Source: a virus
IMG/VR virus record: IMGVR_UViG_3300044642_000548
Location: 1 to 64,000 of that record
Strand: one strand, 5' to 3'
DNA: 64,000 bases
A model generated the notes under the pieces. The model ran no database searches and was not told where the DNA came from. It worked only from the letters and a program-made list of their open reading frames with translations. Below are positions 56,138-64,000 of this stretch, piece after piece. The position numbers and the translations under genes are program-made. The stretch's first letter is position 1. The number at the start of each line of letters is the position of its first letter.

Positions 56138-56375
56138 TTAATTGTGTTTTGTCTCTGCAATATATTTCAAATGGTGGTTTAAATGGGTCATCAGTTTTAG
56201 GAAATGGGTTAACCGGTATTGGTATTCTGTTAGGATCAAACATACCAGGTTGGTTCACTTCTTTAACTTCTTTCATTTTATTCTGAATTCCCTCAATGTC
56301 GGATTGTTGAATAACTGTCCAACTTCTATTGGTCATAAATCCTTCTAACCAAATGTAAAATTCTTTGTATGTCAT
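56130..56375 (-). CDS. Conserved phage-type protein (81 aa)
   Basis: Begins MTYKEFYIWLEGFMTNRSWT. The 'YKEFYxWLEGF' start recurs in phage proteins, though I know no function. The middle is Pro-rich (PIPVNPFPKTDDPFKPPFE). It overlaps the SbcD start by 8 nt and the next small ORF by 4 nt. Confidence 0.68.
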   Translation of the reverse strand: MTYKEFYIWLEGFMTNRSWTVIQQSDIEGIQNKMKEVKEVNQPGMFDPNRIPIPVNPFPKTDDPFKPPFEIYCRDKTQLND

Positions 56376-56518
56376 ACTAATTCTCTACTATAAAGGTTTG
56401 CTAAAATAATTCTTGCTAACTTAAAATCTTTTGATCTGTTTAATCTTAAACCATACGCAAGCGATATAGTTTTCAAATGAGGATATACCTCACTTATTGT
56501 CATTTTTCCAATTTCCAT
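56372..56518 (-). CDS. Small hypothetical protein (48 aa)
   Basis: A 48-residue basic helical protein starting MEIGKMTISEVYPHLKTISL. The frame opens at GTG 56557 and another ATG at 56545. The ATG at 56518 starts 1 nt after the upstream gene's stop and is preferred. It overlaps the 81-residue gene by 4 nt. Function unknown. Confidence 0.6.
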   Translation of the reverse strand: MEIGKMTISEVYPHLKTISLAYGLRLNRSKDFKLARIILANLYSRELV

Positions 56519-56519
56519 T

Positions 56520-56732
56520 TTAATCAAATAATATGAAGTCCTCATTAACAAACCCACATGAATTACACATATATGTTGGGAATGGTACGATCGTATCTTC
56601 TGAACTTCCGGTTAATAACTTTGGTACTTTTTTTAATAATACCACTTCTTTGAAGTACTTTGACCCACAATCCTCACAAGTAACCGTTGGTTGTTGTTTA
56701 AGGTCAATTCTTGGTTTTAAAATATCATCCAT
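56520..56732 (-). CDS. Small zinc-ribbon protein (70 aa)
   Basis: Two CxxC knuckles, VTCEDCGSKYF and YMCNSCGFVNE, about 34 residues apart form a zinc ribbon over most of the 70 residues. Similar short ribbons in phages can act in transcription or DNA binding, but no family is claimed. It lies about 20 nt after the PD-(D/E)XK nuclease gene. Confidence 0.75.
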   Translation of the reverse strand: MDDILKPRIDLKQQPTVTCEDCGSKYFKEVVLLKKVPKLLTGSSEDTIVPFPTYMCNSCGFVNEDFILFD

Positions 56733-56751
56733 TTAATATAATTTTTAAAGT

Positions 56752-57606
56752 TTATTTTTTCAAATATTGTTTAACATTCATCTCTAAGATAGTATTAATT
56801 GTCTTTTTATCAACTCTATGTTCAACATACTCTCTTTCTTCTGTTATTAGAACAATAATACATCCTAATAGTTGGATATTCTCATATTTAGATCCCTCTA
56901 ACATTTTTAACAATAACTTACCATATAGTGGAAGTTGTGTTTTATAGTGACCAAGAGCATTATCCGGTAAGTGATCAAGAGGTGTCTTCATTTGCTTTGT
57001 AAACTTATTGGTTTCAAAGTTTTTTGGTTTGTTTGTTTTCCAATCCGTGATAAGTATACCAACTTGACCATTAACACCAATAACTAACCAAACCTTATCA
57101 GGTTGTCCTGTATATCCTAATTCAGGGTGACCCAATACAATTTCAGTATCTAATAATACACATCCTCGTTCTTTAAGAAGATCAATGTATTTTTTGCCGG
57201 CCACTATCATCGTATCACTTTTAACGATTTGTTCGGCATCACATTTAAAAACAGGTTGTCTCAATTCTTTCTCAAGACCGAACTCATTTAACGTATGTTC
57301 TTCTAAAAAGAAGTGAGATCTAGATCCAATGTTTACCGAGTACTCACCAGCCGCCGCCCATTCTTCTAATAGTCGTTGTTGTTCGTACGGATCTCCATTT
57401 GCCTTTCTGTATGAAATTCCTTCAGAATCAAATTCCTCATAAAATGATTTAAGAACTTTTGAAACAGATGGGAAATCATCTCTTAATTTACCATCAACAT
57501 CTATCATCGTATACTTATGAGAATCCTCCTCAAACGTTAGTTTAAGTTCTTTTTGCTTCTGAGCAATTATCTCACGTATTTCGTTAGCAACTTCTTTTAA
57601 ATCCAT
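56752..57606 (-). CDS. PD-(D/E)XK nuclease, RecB/Cas4-like (284 aa)
   Basis: Core nuclease motifs: LGHPELGYTGQPDKVWLV gives the motif II Asp, and GILITDWKTNKPKNF gives D-x-K (the D..WKT.. signature). It probably trims DNA in recombination or DNA end handling. A host-type -7 box lies upstream, so it may head an early unit. Cas4-like Cys clusters were not seen. Confidence 0.82.
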   Translation of the reverse strand: MDLKEVANEIREIIAQKQKELKLTFEEDSHKYTMIDVDGKLRDDFPSVSKVLKSFYEEFDSEGISYRKANGDPYEQQRLLEEWAAAGEYSVNIGSRSHFFLEEHTLNEFGLEKELRQPVFKCDAEQIVKSDTMIVAGKKYIDLLKERGCVLLDTEIVLGHPELGYTGQPDKVWLVIGVNGQVGILITDWKTNKPKNFETNKFTKQMKTPLDHLPDNALGHYKTQLPLYGKLLLKMLEGSKYENIQLLGCIIVLITEEREYVEHRVDKKTINTILEMNVKQYLKK

Positions 57607-57626
57607 ATTTTATATAATTAATTTCA

Positions 57627-57634
57627 CAAAGATA
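57627..57634 (-). promoter_or_regulatory. Bacteroidota-type -7 box (TATCTTTG)
   Basis: Minus-strand TATCTTTG, 20 nt before the ATG at 57606, in a 41-nt gap after the primase gene. It matches TAnnTTTG. The exact -33 element is not clear. Confidence 0.6.
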
Positions 57635-57647
57635 ATACTTTTTTTTA

Positions 57648-58547
57648 TTAATCTCTAATTTTTACAAAAAAATCTTCAATTTTTCCTCGTAGGTCACAAA
57701 CATCTTGATCCATAGGTAAATGAACTATCTTAATTCTATCATATAATTCACCCCCATTTAATTCACGATATAGTTTAACCGCATTGTCCCAAGCATCCCC
57801 ATCCAACGCAATGATAATATCACCTTTCGCTTTGGTATATATCTTCTCAAATAAAATTTCGGACATATGTTTTCCTAACATTGGGATTGAATTATCTAAG
57901 AAAAATCCATCAAACACACCTTCTACTAAATAAATGTCTTTACCCCAATCAATTAATCTCTCATTGAAGATGATCTTATCTTTTTCTGCTTCAGGGTTTT
58001 TATACTTGAACTTACTTTTGGTGTCCCAACTTCTGGCAATATAATAATTTAATTCTCCTTTACTGTTATAGGATGGAACGACAATGCGACCTGTATGACT
58101 ACCACGATCACAAAAGCCAATATTATATTTTTCAATAATTTCATCTGTTATCCCTCTATTTTTTAGGTAATTATACGCTTGTCGTCTAACCGGATAAACC
58201 ACACTTGAATCCTTAAATAAGGTAAATCCTTCAGGTAAGGTAAGTTTCTTTGTTTTTCTTTGTTTTGGTTGTACGGTCTCAGGTTTCAAAACATTATATA
58301 GTTTCTTTAACTTTTTATTACCGTACTTATCAAATAATTTACCTAAAGAACCATGCGTTCCATCAACATCCCCACATGACCAACATTTATAAACATTATT
58401 TATGTAGTTTATTTCTAAATTATGTTTATTCCTACCCTCATCACACACAGGACAATTAAAAGATATTTGACCTCTATTAGGATAATGTAATCCATGATCC
58501 CCTAAAAGATCCTCAAGTAATTCAACTATTGCTTCGCTTTCATCCAT
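57648..58547 (-). CDS. DnaG-type primase (299 aa)
   Basis: An N-terminal zinc finger: FNCPVCDEGRNKHN and YKCWSCGD (CHC2-like, though Cys4). Then a Toprim domain: IYLVEGVFDGFF (the acidic 'EG..D' Toprim motif) and IIALDGDAWDNAV (DxD). Length is short for bacterial DnaG (about 600) but usual for phage primases. It makes RNA primers for lagging-strand synthesis. The frame opens upstream at GTG 58589; the ATG at 58547 is preferred. No helicase domain follows. Confidence 0.88.
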   Translation of the reverse strand: MDESEAIVELLEDLLGDHGLHYPNRGQISFNCPVCDEGRNKHNLEINYINNVYKCWSCGDVDGTHGSLGKLFDKYGNKKLKKLYNVLKPETVQPKQRKTKKLTLPEGFTLFKDSSVVYPVRRQAYNYLKNRGITDEIIEKYNIGFCDRGSHTGRIVVPSYNSKGELNYYIARSWDTKSKFKYKNPEAEKDKIIFNERLIDWGKDIYLVEGVFDGFFLDNSIPMLGKHMSEILFEKIYTKAKGDIIIALDGDAWDNAVKLYRELNGGELYDRIKIVHLPMDQDVCDLRGKIEDFFVKIRD

Positions 58548-58608
58548 TTTTAGTAATATAGACAAAATAAAAGAACATATCAACTTCACAAGTTTTTAAT
58601 AAGTTCTA

Positions 58609-58616
58609 TATTTATA
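58609..58616 (+). promoter_or_regulatory. Second-class promoter motif (TATTTATA)
   Basis: Exact TATTTATA inside TATATTTATA, 3 nt before the ATG at 58620, in the divergent gap with primase. It serves the virion-like genes 58620 and 58843. Confidence 0.5.
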
Positions 58617-58619
58617 GAT

Positions 58620-58841
58620 ATGCCAACAAATATAACAATAAACAATGTTACTGGTGCACAACCATTTGATATATATGTGTGTGATTCACCAATAACAACT
58701 TGTATTTATGTCGCTACCATTAATACAATTGACATACCATATAGTTTTGATATTCCTGTTGTTTATTCAAGTTTAACAGAATTTGTTGTAAAAGTGGTGG
58801 ATAATAATAATTGTATCGTTACGGATACTTTAAATATATAA
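58620..58841 (+). CDS. Small beta-rich protein, probably virion-associated (73 aa)
   Basis: A 73-residue protein starting MPTNITINNVTGAQPFDIYV. It is Thr/Val/Ile-rich with two Cys (ITTCIYV, NNNCIVT), like small beta-sandwich structural proteins. It is followed after 1 nt by the 528-residue PT-rich protein and carries the second-class promoter motif. A structural or decoration role is inferred from context. Confidence 0.65.
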   Translation: MPTNITINNVTGAQPFDIYVCDSPITTCIYVATINTIDIPYSFDIPVVYSSLTEFVVKVVDNNNCIVTDTLNI

Positions 58842-58842
58842 T

Positions 58843-60429
58843 ATGAGTTGTAGTACAAATATTTGCATAAGCGGTACCGGAGTATATGATGACACATATA
58901 CCATTGATGGTCTATATAATAGTTTAGATTACTATACGGGAGCCACTAATGGTTACTATATTTTTTATTCAACATCAGAAAGTAGGTGGTGTTTAGCATC
59001 TAATTTAGGTGACCCTTGTATTTTATTTGGTCCAAACCCAACATCAAGTAGTTGTCCCGATTTTTATCCATCAATTTTGTCTGATGGGGTTTGTGATCCA
59101 ACACCTCCCACACCAGCACCTTGTGATATTGATTTTGATGCAGAATTTGATTGTGATGTTCCACCAACTCCAACCCCTACCCCAACCTCAACTTTAACTC
59201 CAACCCCAACAATGACTCCCACGCCAACTAATGTATGTGGTGGGGTCTCATTAGATGTCACCGCAAACACATATTCACCCACCCCCACACCTACACCAAC
59301 AAACACACCAACACCCTCATCACCAATTGATAGACCTTGTAATTATGATGGTGTTGCAAAATTTAATAATGTTGATGGATTTATTGTTTGTGCCACAAGT
59401 AAGAAATTTGAAGATTGTTTTACTGGTATTGAATACTACACAACACAAACTTTATTTGACTCAGTTGGTAATATATTAGTAGTTGGGGATGTTTATGGTG
59501 GTACAATAAACGGTAAATCATCTTGTTTTATATTCCAAACAATAGTTGATAATATAAGTGGTGGTGATAAAATTGTTATTACTACAGAATATGGTCCTTC
59601 TAGTGATGGTAGTTGTTTAGATTGTATTCCAACCACCTCTACACCAACACCAACACCAACAATGACCCCAACACCAACAACACCTTGTTCGTGTAACGCA
59701 TATACAATATCAAACTTTAATTCTGCGGCTCAGATTGGAGTTATTACATTTAACGATTGTTCAGATAATAGATTAGTGGATTTAAGACCGTCGTCTATGG
59801 GTTGGCAATTTTGGGCTGATCGAGTAGTTCGTATTTGTTCCACCACAATACCAACTATTTCAGTAGGTAGCGCCGTAATAACTAATGTTGGTATATGTTG
59901 TAATAGTAATCTTTGTGTTCAATATTTATTAAATAATAATAGTCCGGTTAATGGTCAATCATATATTTATACCGATTTATCAGGACTATCCACAACTCAA
60001 ACATTAAATGCATACCAAAGCATAATTGTTAATTCATTATCAACACCATATTCATTGTTTGGTGGAATAATTGTTAGTGAAACAGGTATACCTTGTTTCC
60101 CAAGTCCAACACCTACTCCAACACACACACCAACACCATCATCCACAAACCAAATTACAAGTTATAATTGGACTAGTGGAGCAAATTGGTGGTCTACGGA
60201 TATATTGGCTTGTAGTAATTATGTATCATTTGCAAGTAATGGATGGATTACATCTACTTCATTACCTGTTGTCGGAATTCCATTAATCGATGCTTTATCA
60301 AATTTACCAATAACAGGTCAAAATAATCAATGGATTGCAATATCATCTGTATTAGCACCATCAGTTGTGGTTTATGCCGTACAAGTAGATTCTACAGGAA
60401 CAATAATTGACGTAGTACTTTGTCCATAA
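58843..60429 (+). CDS. Cys-rich protein with Pro-Thr repeats, fibre/decoration candidate (528 aa)
   Basis: A plus-strand protein with four blocks of PT repeats (TPTPTPTSTLTPTPTMTPTP, TPTPTNTPTPSSPI, STPTPTPTMTPTPT, SPTPTPTHTPTPSS) linking Cys-rich beta domains (SCSTNICISGTGVYDD). Extended PT linkers are typical of surface or adhesive proteins and may be flexible or glycosylated. A similar layout exists in the 844-residue protein at 61203. Function as a tail fibre or head decoration is inferred. Tandem terminators follow. Confidence 0.72.
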   Translation: MSCSTNICISGTGVYDDTYTIDGLYNSLDYYTGATNGYYIFYSTSESRWCLASNLGDPCILFGPNPTSSSCPDFYPSILSDGVCDPTPPTPAPCDIDFDAEFDCDVPPTPTPTPTSTLTPTPTMTPTPTNVCGGVSLDVTANTYSPTPTPTPTNTPTPSSPIDRPCNYDGVAKFNNVDGFIVCATSKKFEDCFTGIEYYTTQTLFDSVGNILVVGDVYGGTINGKSSCFIFQTIVDNISGGDKIVITTEYGPSSDGSCLDCIPTTSTPTPTPTMTPTPTTPCSCNAYTISNFNSAAQIGVITFNDCSDNRLVDLRPSSMGWQFWADRVVRICSTTIPTISVGSAVITNVGICCNSNLCVQYLLNNNSPVNGQSYIYTDLSGLSTTQTLNAYQSIIVNSLSTPYSLFGGIIVSETGIPCFPSPTPTPTHTPTPSSTNQITSYNWTSGANWWSTDILACSNYVSFASNGWITSTSLPVVGIPLIDALSNLPITGQNNQWIAISSVLAPSVVVYAVQVDSTGTIIDVVLCP

Positions 60430-60432
60430 AAA

Positions 60433-60486
60433 AAATATCGTCTATAAAGACGATATTTAAAAATATCGGTCAAAAAGACGATATTT
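60433..60486 (+). terminator. Tandem terminator-like hairpins
   Basis: Stem 1: AAATATCGTCT/AGACGATATTT at 60433-60458. Stem 2: AAATATCGGTC/GACGATATTT (one bulge) at 60461-60486. Both follow the 528-residue gene's stop and share the same arms, suggesting duplication of a terminator. Confidence 0.8.
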
Positions 60487-60518
60487 AAATTTATATGTTA
60501 ATTATCATATAAAGTAAA

Positions 60519-60540
60519 ATATATGTTGTTTAACATATAT
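60519..60540 (-). terminator. Terminator of the RuvC-like gene
   Basis: Minus-strand stem ATATATGTT/AACATATAT with a 4-nt loop, followed by TTTTACTTT, directly after the resolvase stop. Weak in GC but symmetrical. Confidence 0.65.
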
Positions 60541-61148
60541 TATTCCCATATACCTTTTGATCTCATATAACCTAACACACAGGTATATGCATCTGTTTGA
60601 TCAAAATTCTCTTTCTTAAGTGTTTGATTTTTTGTATATTGCCATTGGATCTGTGGTTCTCTTTTAGCAACTAATTCCCATATAACCATTTTCTTATCAA
60701 CGTCTTTTGGGAGACCCCCAAATAGTACGTGTTTCTTCTTATCATTTTCTTTAACCAATTCAGGAAAAGCAAATTTCCTTGAATTATATGTAGAAATGAA
60801 TTCAGGCACAATACCAATAATATCATAAATCGTTTTACATATTAATGTATTAAACCTTAATAAGGTTTGAATGGTATATACGTTATTTGAATTAAGTAAT
60901 GGTTCTTCAATGATCACACTAACGATACCTAATTTTTTATAATCCTCTAATTTTGTTTTAAAAATTTCAGATTTAAGTATTAACTCTAACATTTTATTAT
61001 CCTCAGTATCTTTTGATTTTGGTCTTGGTGATACATGAGTTAATTCTAATAGTTCTTGTGTCTTGATATCAAATAAGGCCCATCCTATTGTTTTAGTGGA
61101 AATATCTAACCCTAAAACTTTAGGTGAGTTTTTAATTGGTGTTCTCAT
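60540..61148 (-). CDS. RuvC-like Holliday-junction resolvase (202 aa)
   Basis: RNase H fold with catalytic acids at VLGLDISTKTIGWALFD (Asp), SVIIEEPLLNSNN (Glu) and ENFDQTDAYTCVLGY (Asp pair). This gives the D-E-D-D RuvC order. Length is slightly above host RuvC. It cuts Holliday or branched DNA and is a second resolvase beside the Endo VII at 51249. It lies between two virion-like genes. Confidence 0.85.
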   Translation of the reverse strand: MRTPIKNSPKVLGLDISTKTIGWALFDIKTQELLELTHVSPRPKSKDTEDNKMLELILKSEIFKTKLEDYKKLGIVSVIIEEPLLNSNNVYTIQTLLRFNTLICKTIYDIIGIVPEFISTYNSRKFAFPELVKENDKKKHVLFGGLPKDVDKKMVIWELVAKREPQIQWQYTKNQTLKKENFDQTDAYTCVLGYMRSKGIWE

Positions 61149-61202
61149 ATAATGATTATTTTATAATAATATAATTAGACGATAATAAAACTAAAGTTTT
61201 TA

Positions 61203-63737
61203 TTATAAATCAAACTTAACTAAGAACTGTTGTATCCCTTGTCTTAAAACAGGTGATTGTAGTTTTGATACAACCAACACGTCTTTTTTGTCATCTAATA
61301 ACGCAATTTCAGTAATATAAGATTTTGTTCCTGGTGTCCATGTCGGATTTGACGTATTTTGGAATTCAGTATAATTTAAATTAACTTTATACATCATTTC
61401 ATAAATCGTTGCTTGAATATCGGTTTCAATCCCACCATAAAAATAATATTCATCACCAAAATTTAATTTTGGACTTGTATTACCAAGTGGGGTTAAATCA
61501 ATATAGTCATTTAAGTTATAATATGGAGCCGAATTATACAAAGATTCCGTTACTATAAATGTGGTACCTGTTAAGGCATCTTCAGTAATATAACCATTAA
61601 TTGTGTCTCCACTAATACTATTTGTAAAATCTATTAACCTCCAATTAGATGGATTTGGTCTAGTACCTGTTGGTACTTTTTGTGCCAAAACTTCAAATTT
61701 AGTAGCATAAAAACCATTTGGTATATCACAAGTTGGGCAGAATGTGGTAGTAGTTGTAACAGGACTATATACTGTTGTTGTAGTTGTTATTGGACTATAC
61801 GTTGTTGTGGTTGTTGTTGGGTTGTATCCCGGTACAACTAAACATCCAAATTCACCACCAAATCTTATCGCCACGTTTTTAGACGTATCAGGGAAACAAT
61901 CGTTATTATTACCCGTTATCTTAATATAATAATTGGAATGTAATGAATTTGTAAATCCGTAATCATTAGTTAAACGATATGTAATATACATAGTTTCATT
62001 ACTACCCGTTAATATACCATTAATCGTAGATGAGGTTGTATCACATATATTCGGAGTTATTAATGATACTTGAGGTGCCGGTAATGTCCAATTTCGATTT
62101 GCTTTATATGACATTGCCGCAACAATTTCTTCATCATCAATAATAATAGTTTGACTATCAGGGAAAACTTTACCTATTCTACTTGGTAATCCATTAGCAT
62201 TAGGGTGAGTATCCCATAAGTGATAATATCTTAAACCAGGGTTATTCATATCATTATTAAGATTAGATTCCATGAAATGAACCTCAAATAATCCTTTACC
62301 ATCAAATCCCGGAGGATCTACCCAAAATGTATCACCAAAACAACATTCAGGATTTTTATGCCACATAATCCAAGGAATGTGAACCTTAAAGTTTCTTGCC
62401 TGACCGGTTGTGTCGTCAGGGTTAGATGGATCATACGGTTCTAACGCAAATTTCTCACCATAGAAGAAGTCAATCGTTTGATTTGTATAATGTATTATCG
62501 CAATCGCTTTTTGTTCTTCAGGTTCAACTTTTACCACCTCATCAAATGAGTTGTAGTAATATGTGTCAGTAGTTTCAGCACTTAAAGTTGAATTAACATA
62601 AAAGGTTTGTCCTGAATTTGAATTATATCCAAAATACTCCTTACTTCCTATATAATTAACTGATCCAAAATAAGTATAGTCCTCAAATTGAGTTGATCTT
62701 AGACCCGCAGGACTTTCAGTCCAAGGAATATTCATATTCCAAATTTTAACATCAAACTGATCAACATCACATATTGTTTCATAGTTAATAACATCATTAT
62801 CCCAATGTGGACTTGGCGTTATACTATCATATAATTCTGTCATGGTTTTAGGGTATACTAAAGCCCTAAAACAACATTCATTACTAATTAAACCAAAATT
62901 TGGTGTTGTTCTATCTAATGTAATTTTATTTTCACACACCGCAATGATTCTATAGGTTAATATTGGATAACAACTATACATAGACATTAAACAAACAGGA
63001 TCCGGTGGAGCCGGACATTGTCTACTTGGTGTTGGTGTTAAACATTGAGTTTTTGATGGTGTTGGTGTAGGGGTAGGACTAGCACAATTTATTGTTCCAC
63101 TAGTCGCAGAAGGTGTTGGGGTTGGAGTTGGGGTTGATCCTTGAGATGCCGTTGGAGTTGGGGTTGGTAGATTAACACAAGTACAATTGTTACAACCCAA
63201 ACCATCGAAATAAATTGTAATGAAATCACCAACATCAAATGATCCGGTTAAAAATGTATTACAACCAGAATAAATTAAAGTAATTTCATTAGTACCATTT
63301 AATGAAAATGGATCAACTAAATAATTGGATGTTTTAACATAATTACTACTTGTTAATGCACTCCATGTGATTGTACTAGCGGTTGTATTACCCGTAAAAA
63401 ACCCTCTCAAAGGAGCCCTATTAAAAACGTTTTCAACAGTAGAATCCATGTATGGAATACCATAAGTGTTACCGTCATTTCCATCAACATAATATGGATA
63501 TTTAACATTTTGTTTGTTTGATTTTGGTATACCGTCACTATTTTGACTACCAAATGGTGGTATTAATACAAAACTATTTGCTTGATTATAAGTACTAGAA
63601 ACTTTATCGTAAGAAACTTCACTATCTCCAATTTGGAAATATGATATATTGAAATTGCCTTGAGACATTTTCAATCTACCTGTATCTGTCATTCTAGTGT
63701 TAACAAGTCCTGATGTATTTTTTATTATATATGCCAT
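61203..63737 (-). CDS. Large virion protein with PT and Thr-run linkers (844 aa)
   Basis: N-terminus MAYIIKNTSGLVNTRMTDTG then NFNISYFQIGDSEVSY resembles tail or baseplate-attached fibre N-termini. The middle has PT repeat blocks (TPTPTPTPSATSGT) and Thr runs (PTTTTTTYSPITTTTT). Cys-rich beta segments (CTCVNLPTPTP) separate larger beta-rich domains (GEKFALEPYDPSNPDDTTGQ). It is probably a tail fibre or baseplate wedge-like protein; not proven. TATTTATA lies 6 nt upstream. It faces the next partial gene. Confidence 0.75.
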   Translation of the reverse strand: MAYIIKNTSGLVNTRMTDTGRLKMSQGNFNISYFQIGDSEVSYDKVSSTYNQANSFVLIPPFGSQNSDGIPKSNKQNVKYPYYVDGNDGNTYGIPYMDSTVENVFNRAPLRGFFTGNTTASTITWSALTSSNYVKTSNYLVDPFSLNGTNEITLIYSGCNTFLTGSFDVGDFITIYFDGLGCNNCTCVNLPTPTPTASQGSTPTPTPTPSATSGTINCASPTPTPTPSKTQCLTPTPSRQCPAPPDPVCLMSMYSCYPILTYRIIAVCENKITLDRTTPNFGLISNECCFRALVYPKTMTELYDSITPSPHWDNDVINYETICDVDQFDVKIWNMNIPWTESPAGLRSTQFEDYTYFGSVNYIGSKEYFGYNSNSGQTFYVNSTLSAETTDTYYYNSFDEVVKVEPEEQKAIAIIHYTNQTIDFFYGEKFALEPYDPSNPDDTTGQARNFKVHIPWIMWHKNPECCFGDTFWVDPPGFDGKGLFEVHFMESNLNNDMNNPGLRYYHLWDTHPNANGLPSRIGKVFPDSQTIIIDDEEIVAAMSYKANRNWTLPAPQVSLITPNICDTTSSTINGILTGSNETMYITYRLTNDYGFTNSLHSNYYIKITGNNNDCFPDTSKNVAIRFGGEFGCLVVPGYNPTTTTTTYSPITTTTTVYSPVTTTTTFCPTCDIPNGFYATKFEVLAQKVPTGTRPNPSNWRLIDFTNSISGDTINGYITEDALTGTTFIVTESLYNSAPYYNLNDYIDLTPLGNTSPKLNFGDEYYFYGGIETDIQATIYEMMYKVNLNYTEFQNTSNPTWTPGTKSYITEIALLDDKKDVLVVSKLQSPVLRQGIQQFLVKFDL

Positions 63738-63743
63738 TTTGTA

Positions 63744-63751
63744 TATAAATA
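63744..63751 (-). promoter_or_regulatory. Second-class promoter motif (TATTTATA)
   Basis: Exact minus-strand TATTTATA, 6 nt before the ATG of the 844-residue gene at 63737 and just after the stop of the partial gene at 63757. Confidence 0.5.
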
Positions 63752-63756
63752 GTTAA

Positions 63757-64000
63757 TTATTGAATTTTTGGTGGTTTAGGATTAACAACTCTTATTGTAT
63801 CACAATCATTATTAATTCTCACATTGTTTATGAAAATATAATATGATGAAGTTGCAACAAAACAATGTGGTGTTGGTAATATAGGTGAAATCGTGTTAGT
63901 AAATGACCCACCTATTGTTGTTCCAAATGTCATATTTAAACTAACCCAAGTAAATTGTTTTGTTGTATTATATTGGAATGATCCTTGACAAGGGAATGGT
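63757..64000 (-). CDS. C-terminal end of a beta-rich virion-like protein (partial)
   Basis: Open from the right window edge to TAA at 63757-63759, giving about 80 residues. Readable parts include SFQYNTTKQFTWVSLNMTFG, SPILPTPHCFVATSSYYIFI and RVVNPKPPKIQ. It is Thr/Ser/Tyr-rich and beta-like, similar in style to the neighbouring fibre candidates. The N-terminus is outside the window, so the function is not called. Confidence 0.6.
   Translation of the reverse strand, partial: PFPCQGSFQYNTTKQFTWVSLNMTFGTTIGGSFTNTISPILPTPHCFVATSSYYIFINNVRINNDCDTIRVVNPKPPKIQ

Noticed and set aside
1-64000. Integrated prophage or bacterial chromosome segment
   Set aside because: No integrase, attachment repeats, rRNA, tRNA or ordinary bacterial operons were seen, and phage-type genes run to both window edges.

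Overview
This window is a very AT-rich, densely packed stretch of a large tailed-phage genome. It carries T4-like recombination and replication genes, phage-type small ORFs, virion-like low-complexity proteins, and no ribosomal, tRNA or transposase genes. Several signs point to a Bacteroidota (flavobacteria-like) host. Start codons lack Shine-Dalgarno sequences and follow A/T-rich leaders. Many early-looking units have the Bacteroidota promoter signature TTTG-N19-TAnnTTTG. Lipoprotein signal peptides end in F-S-C. There is a Bacteroidota histone-H1-like protein, and the primary-type sigma factor is short, as in that phylum. The genome size cannot be judged from the window, but the metabolic and chaperone load (DnaK, DnaJ, glutamine synthetase, prohibitin, RmlB, thioredoxin) fits a large 'jumbo' myovirus.

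Layout. Almost everything reads on the minus strand in long runs of overlapping genes. About ten plus-strand genes break this pattern. 1-5.7 kb: ThyA (cut by the left edge), small ORFs, a protein with a coding direct-repeat array, two GT9-like glycosyltransferases and a methyltransferase. 5.7-12 kb: a prohibitin-like membrane unit, a KWCT-motif protein, a cytidylyltransferase, a lipoprotein, a 2OG-Fe(II) oxygenase and a HAD phosphatase, then a candidate structured RNA. 12-22.5 kb: DnaK, two more KWCT proteins, RNA ligase, a cyclic-phosphate-processing receiver domain, an HELKH protein, a phosphoesterase and a P-loop kinase. 22.5-30.5 kb: ECF-type sigma factor, NUDIX, DUF192, DNA methyltransferase, RmlB, DUF3310 and type II glutamine synthetase. 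30.5-43 kb: large acidic unknowns, glutaredoxin and thioredoxin, DUF932, a KWCT/LRR protein, Dam and DnaJ. 43-50 kb: histone-H1-like protein, candidate virion and envelope proteins, a degenerate amidase fold and a primary-type sigma factor with a structured 3' RNA. 50-58.6 kb: endonuclease VII, SbcC and SbcD (gp46/gp47), a PD-(D/E)XK nuclease and primase. 58.6-64 kb: Pro-Thr and Thr-rich candidate fibre or tail proteins and a RuvC-like resolvase.

How it fits together. The gp46/47-type complex, Endo VII, RuvC-like resolvase, primase and RecB/Cas4-like nuclease form a recombination-dependent replication set. RNA ligase, cREC, HAD phosphatase and P-loop kinase look like a tRNA/RNA repair kit spread over separate genes. 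Two sigma factors and two promoter classes suggest temporal control. The host-like class precedes metabolic and DNA genes. The second motif, TATATTTATA, sits just upstream of nearly every plus-strand gene and of the virion-like minus-strand genes. The best candidates for undescribed biology are the four-member KWCT family, the second promoter class together with the ECF sigma factor, the structured RNAs near 12.0 and 49.8 kb, and the CRISPR-like but protein-coding repeat array at 1.4-2.1 kb.
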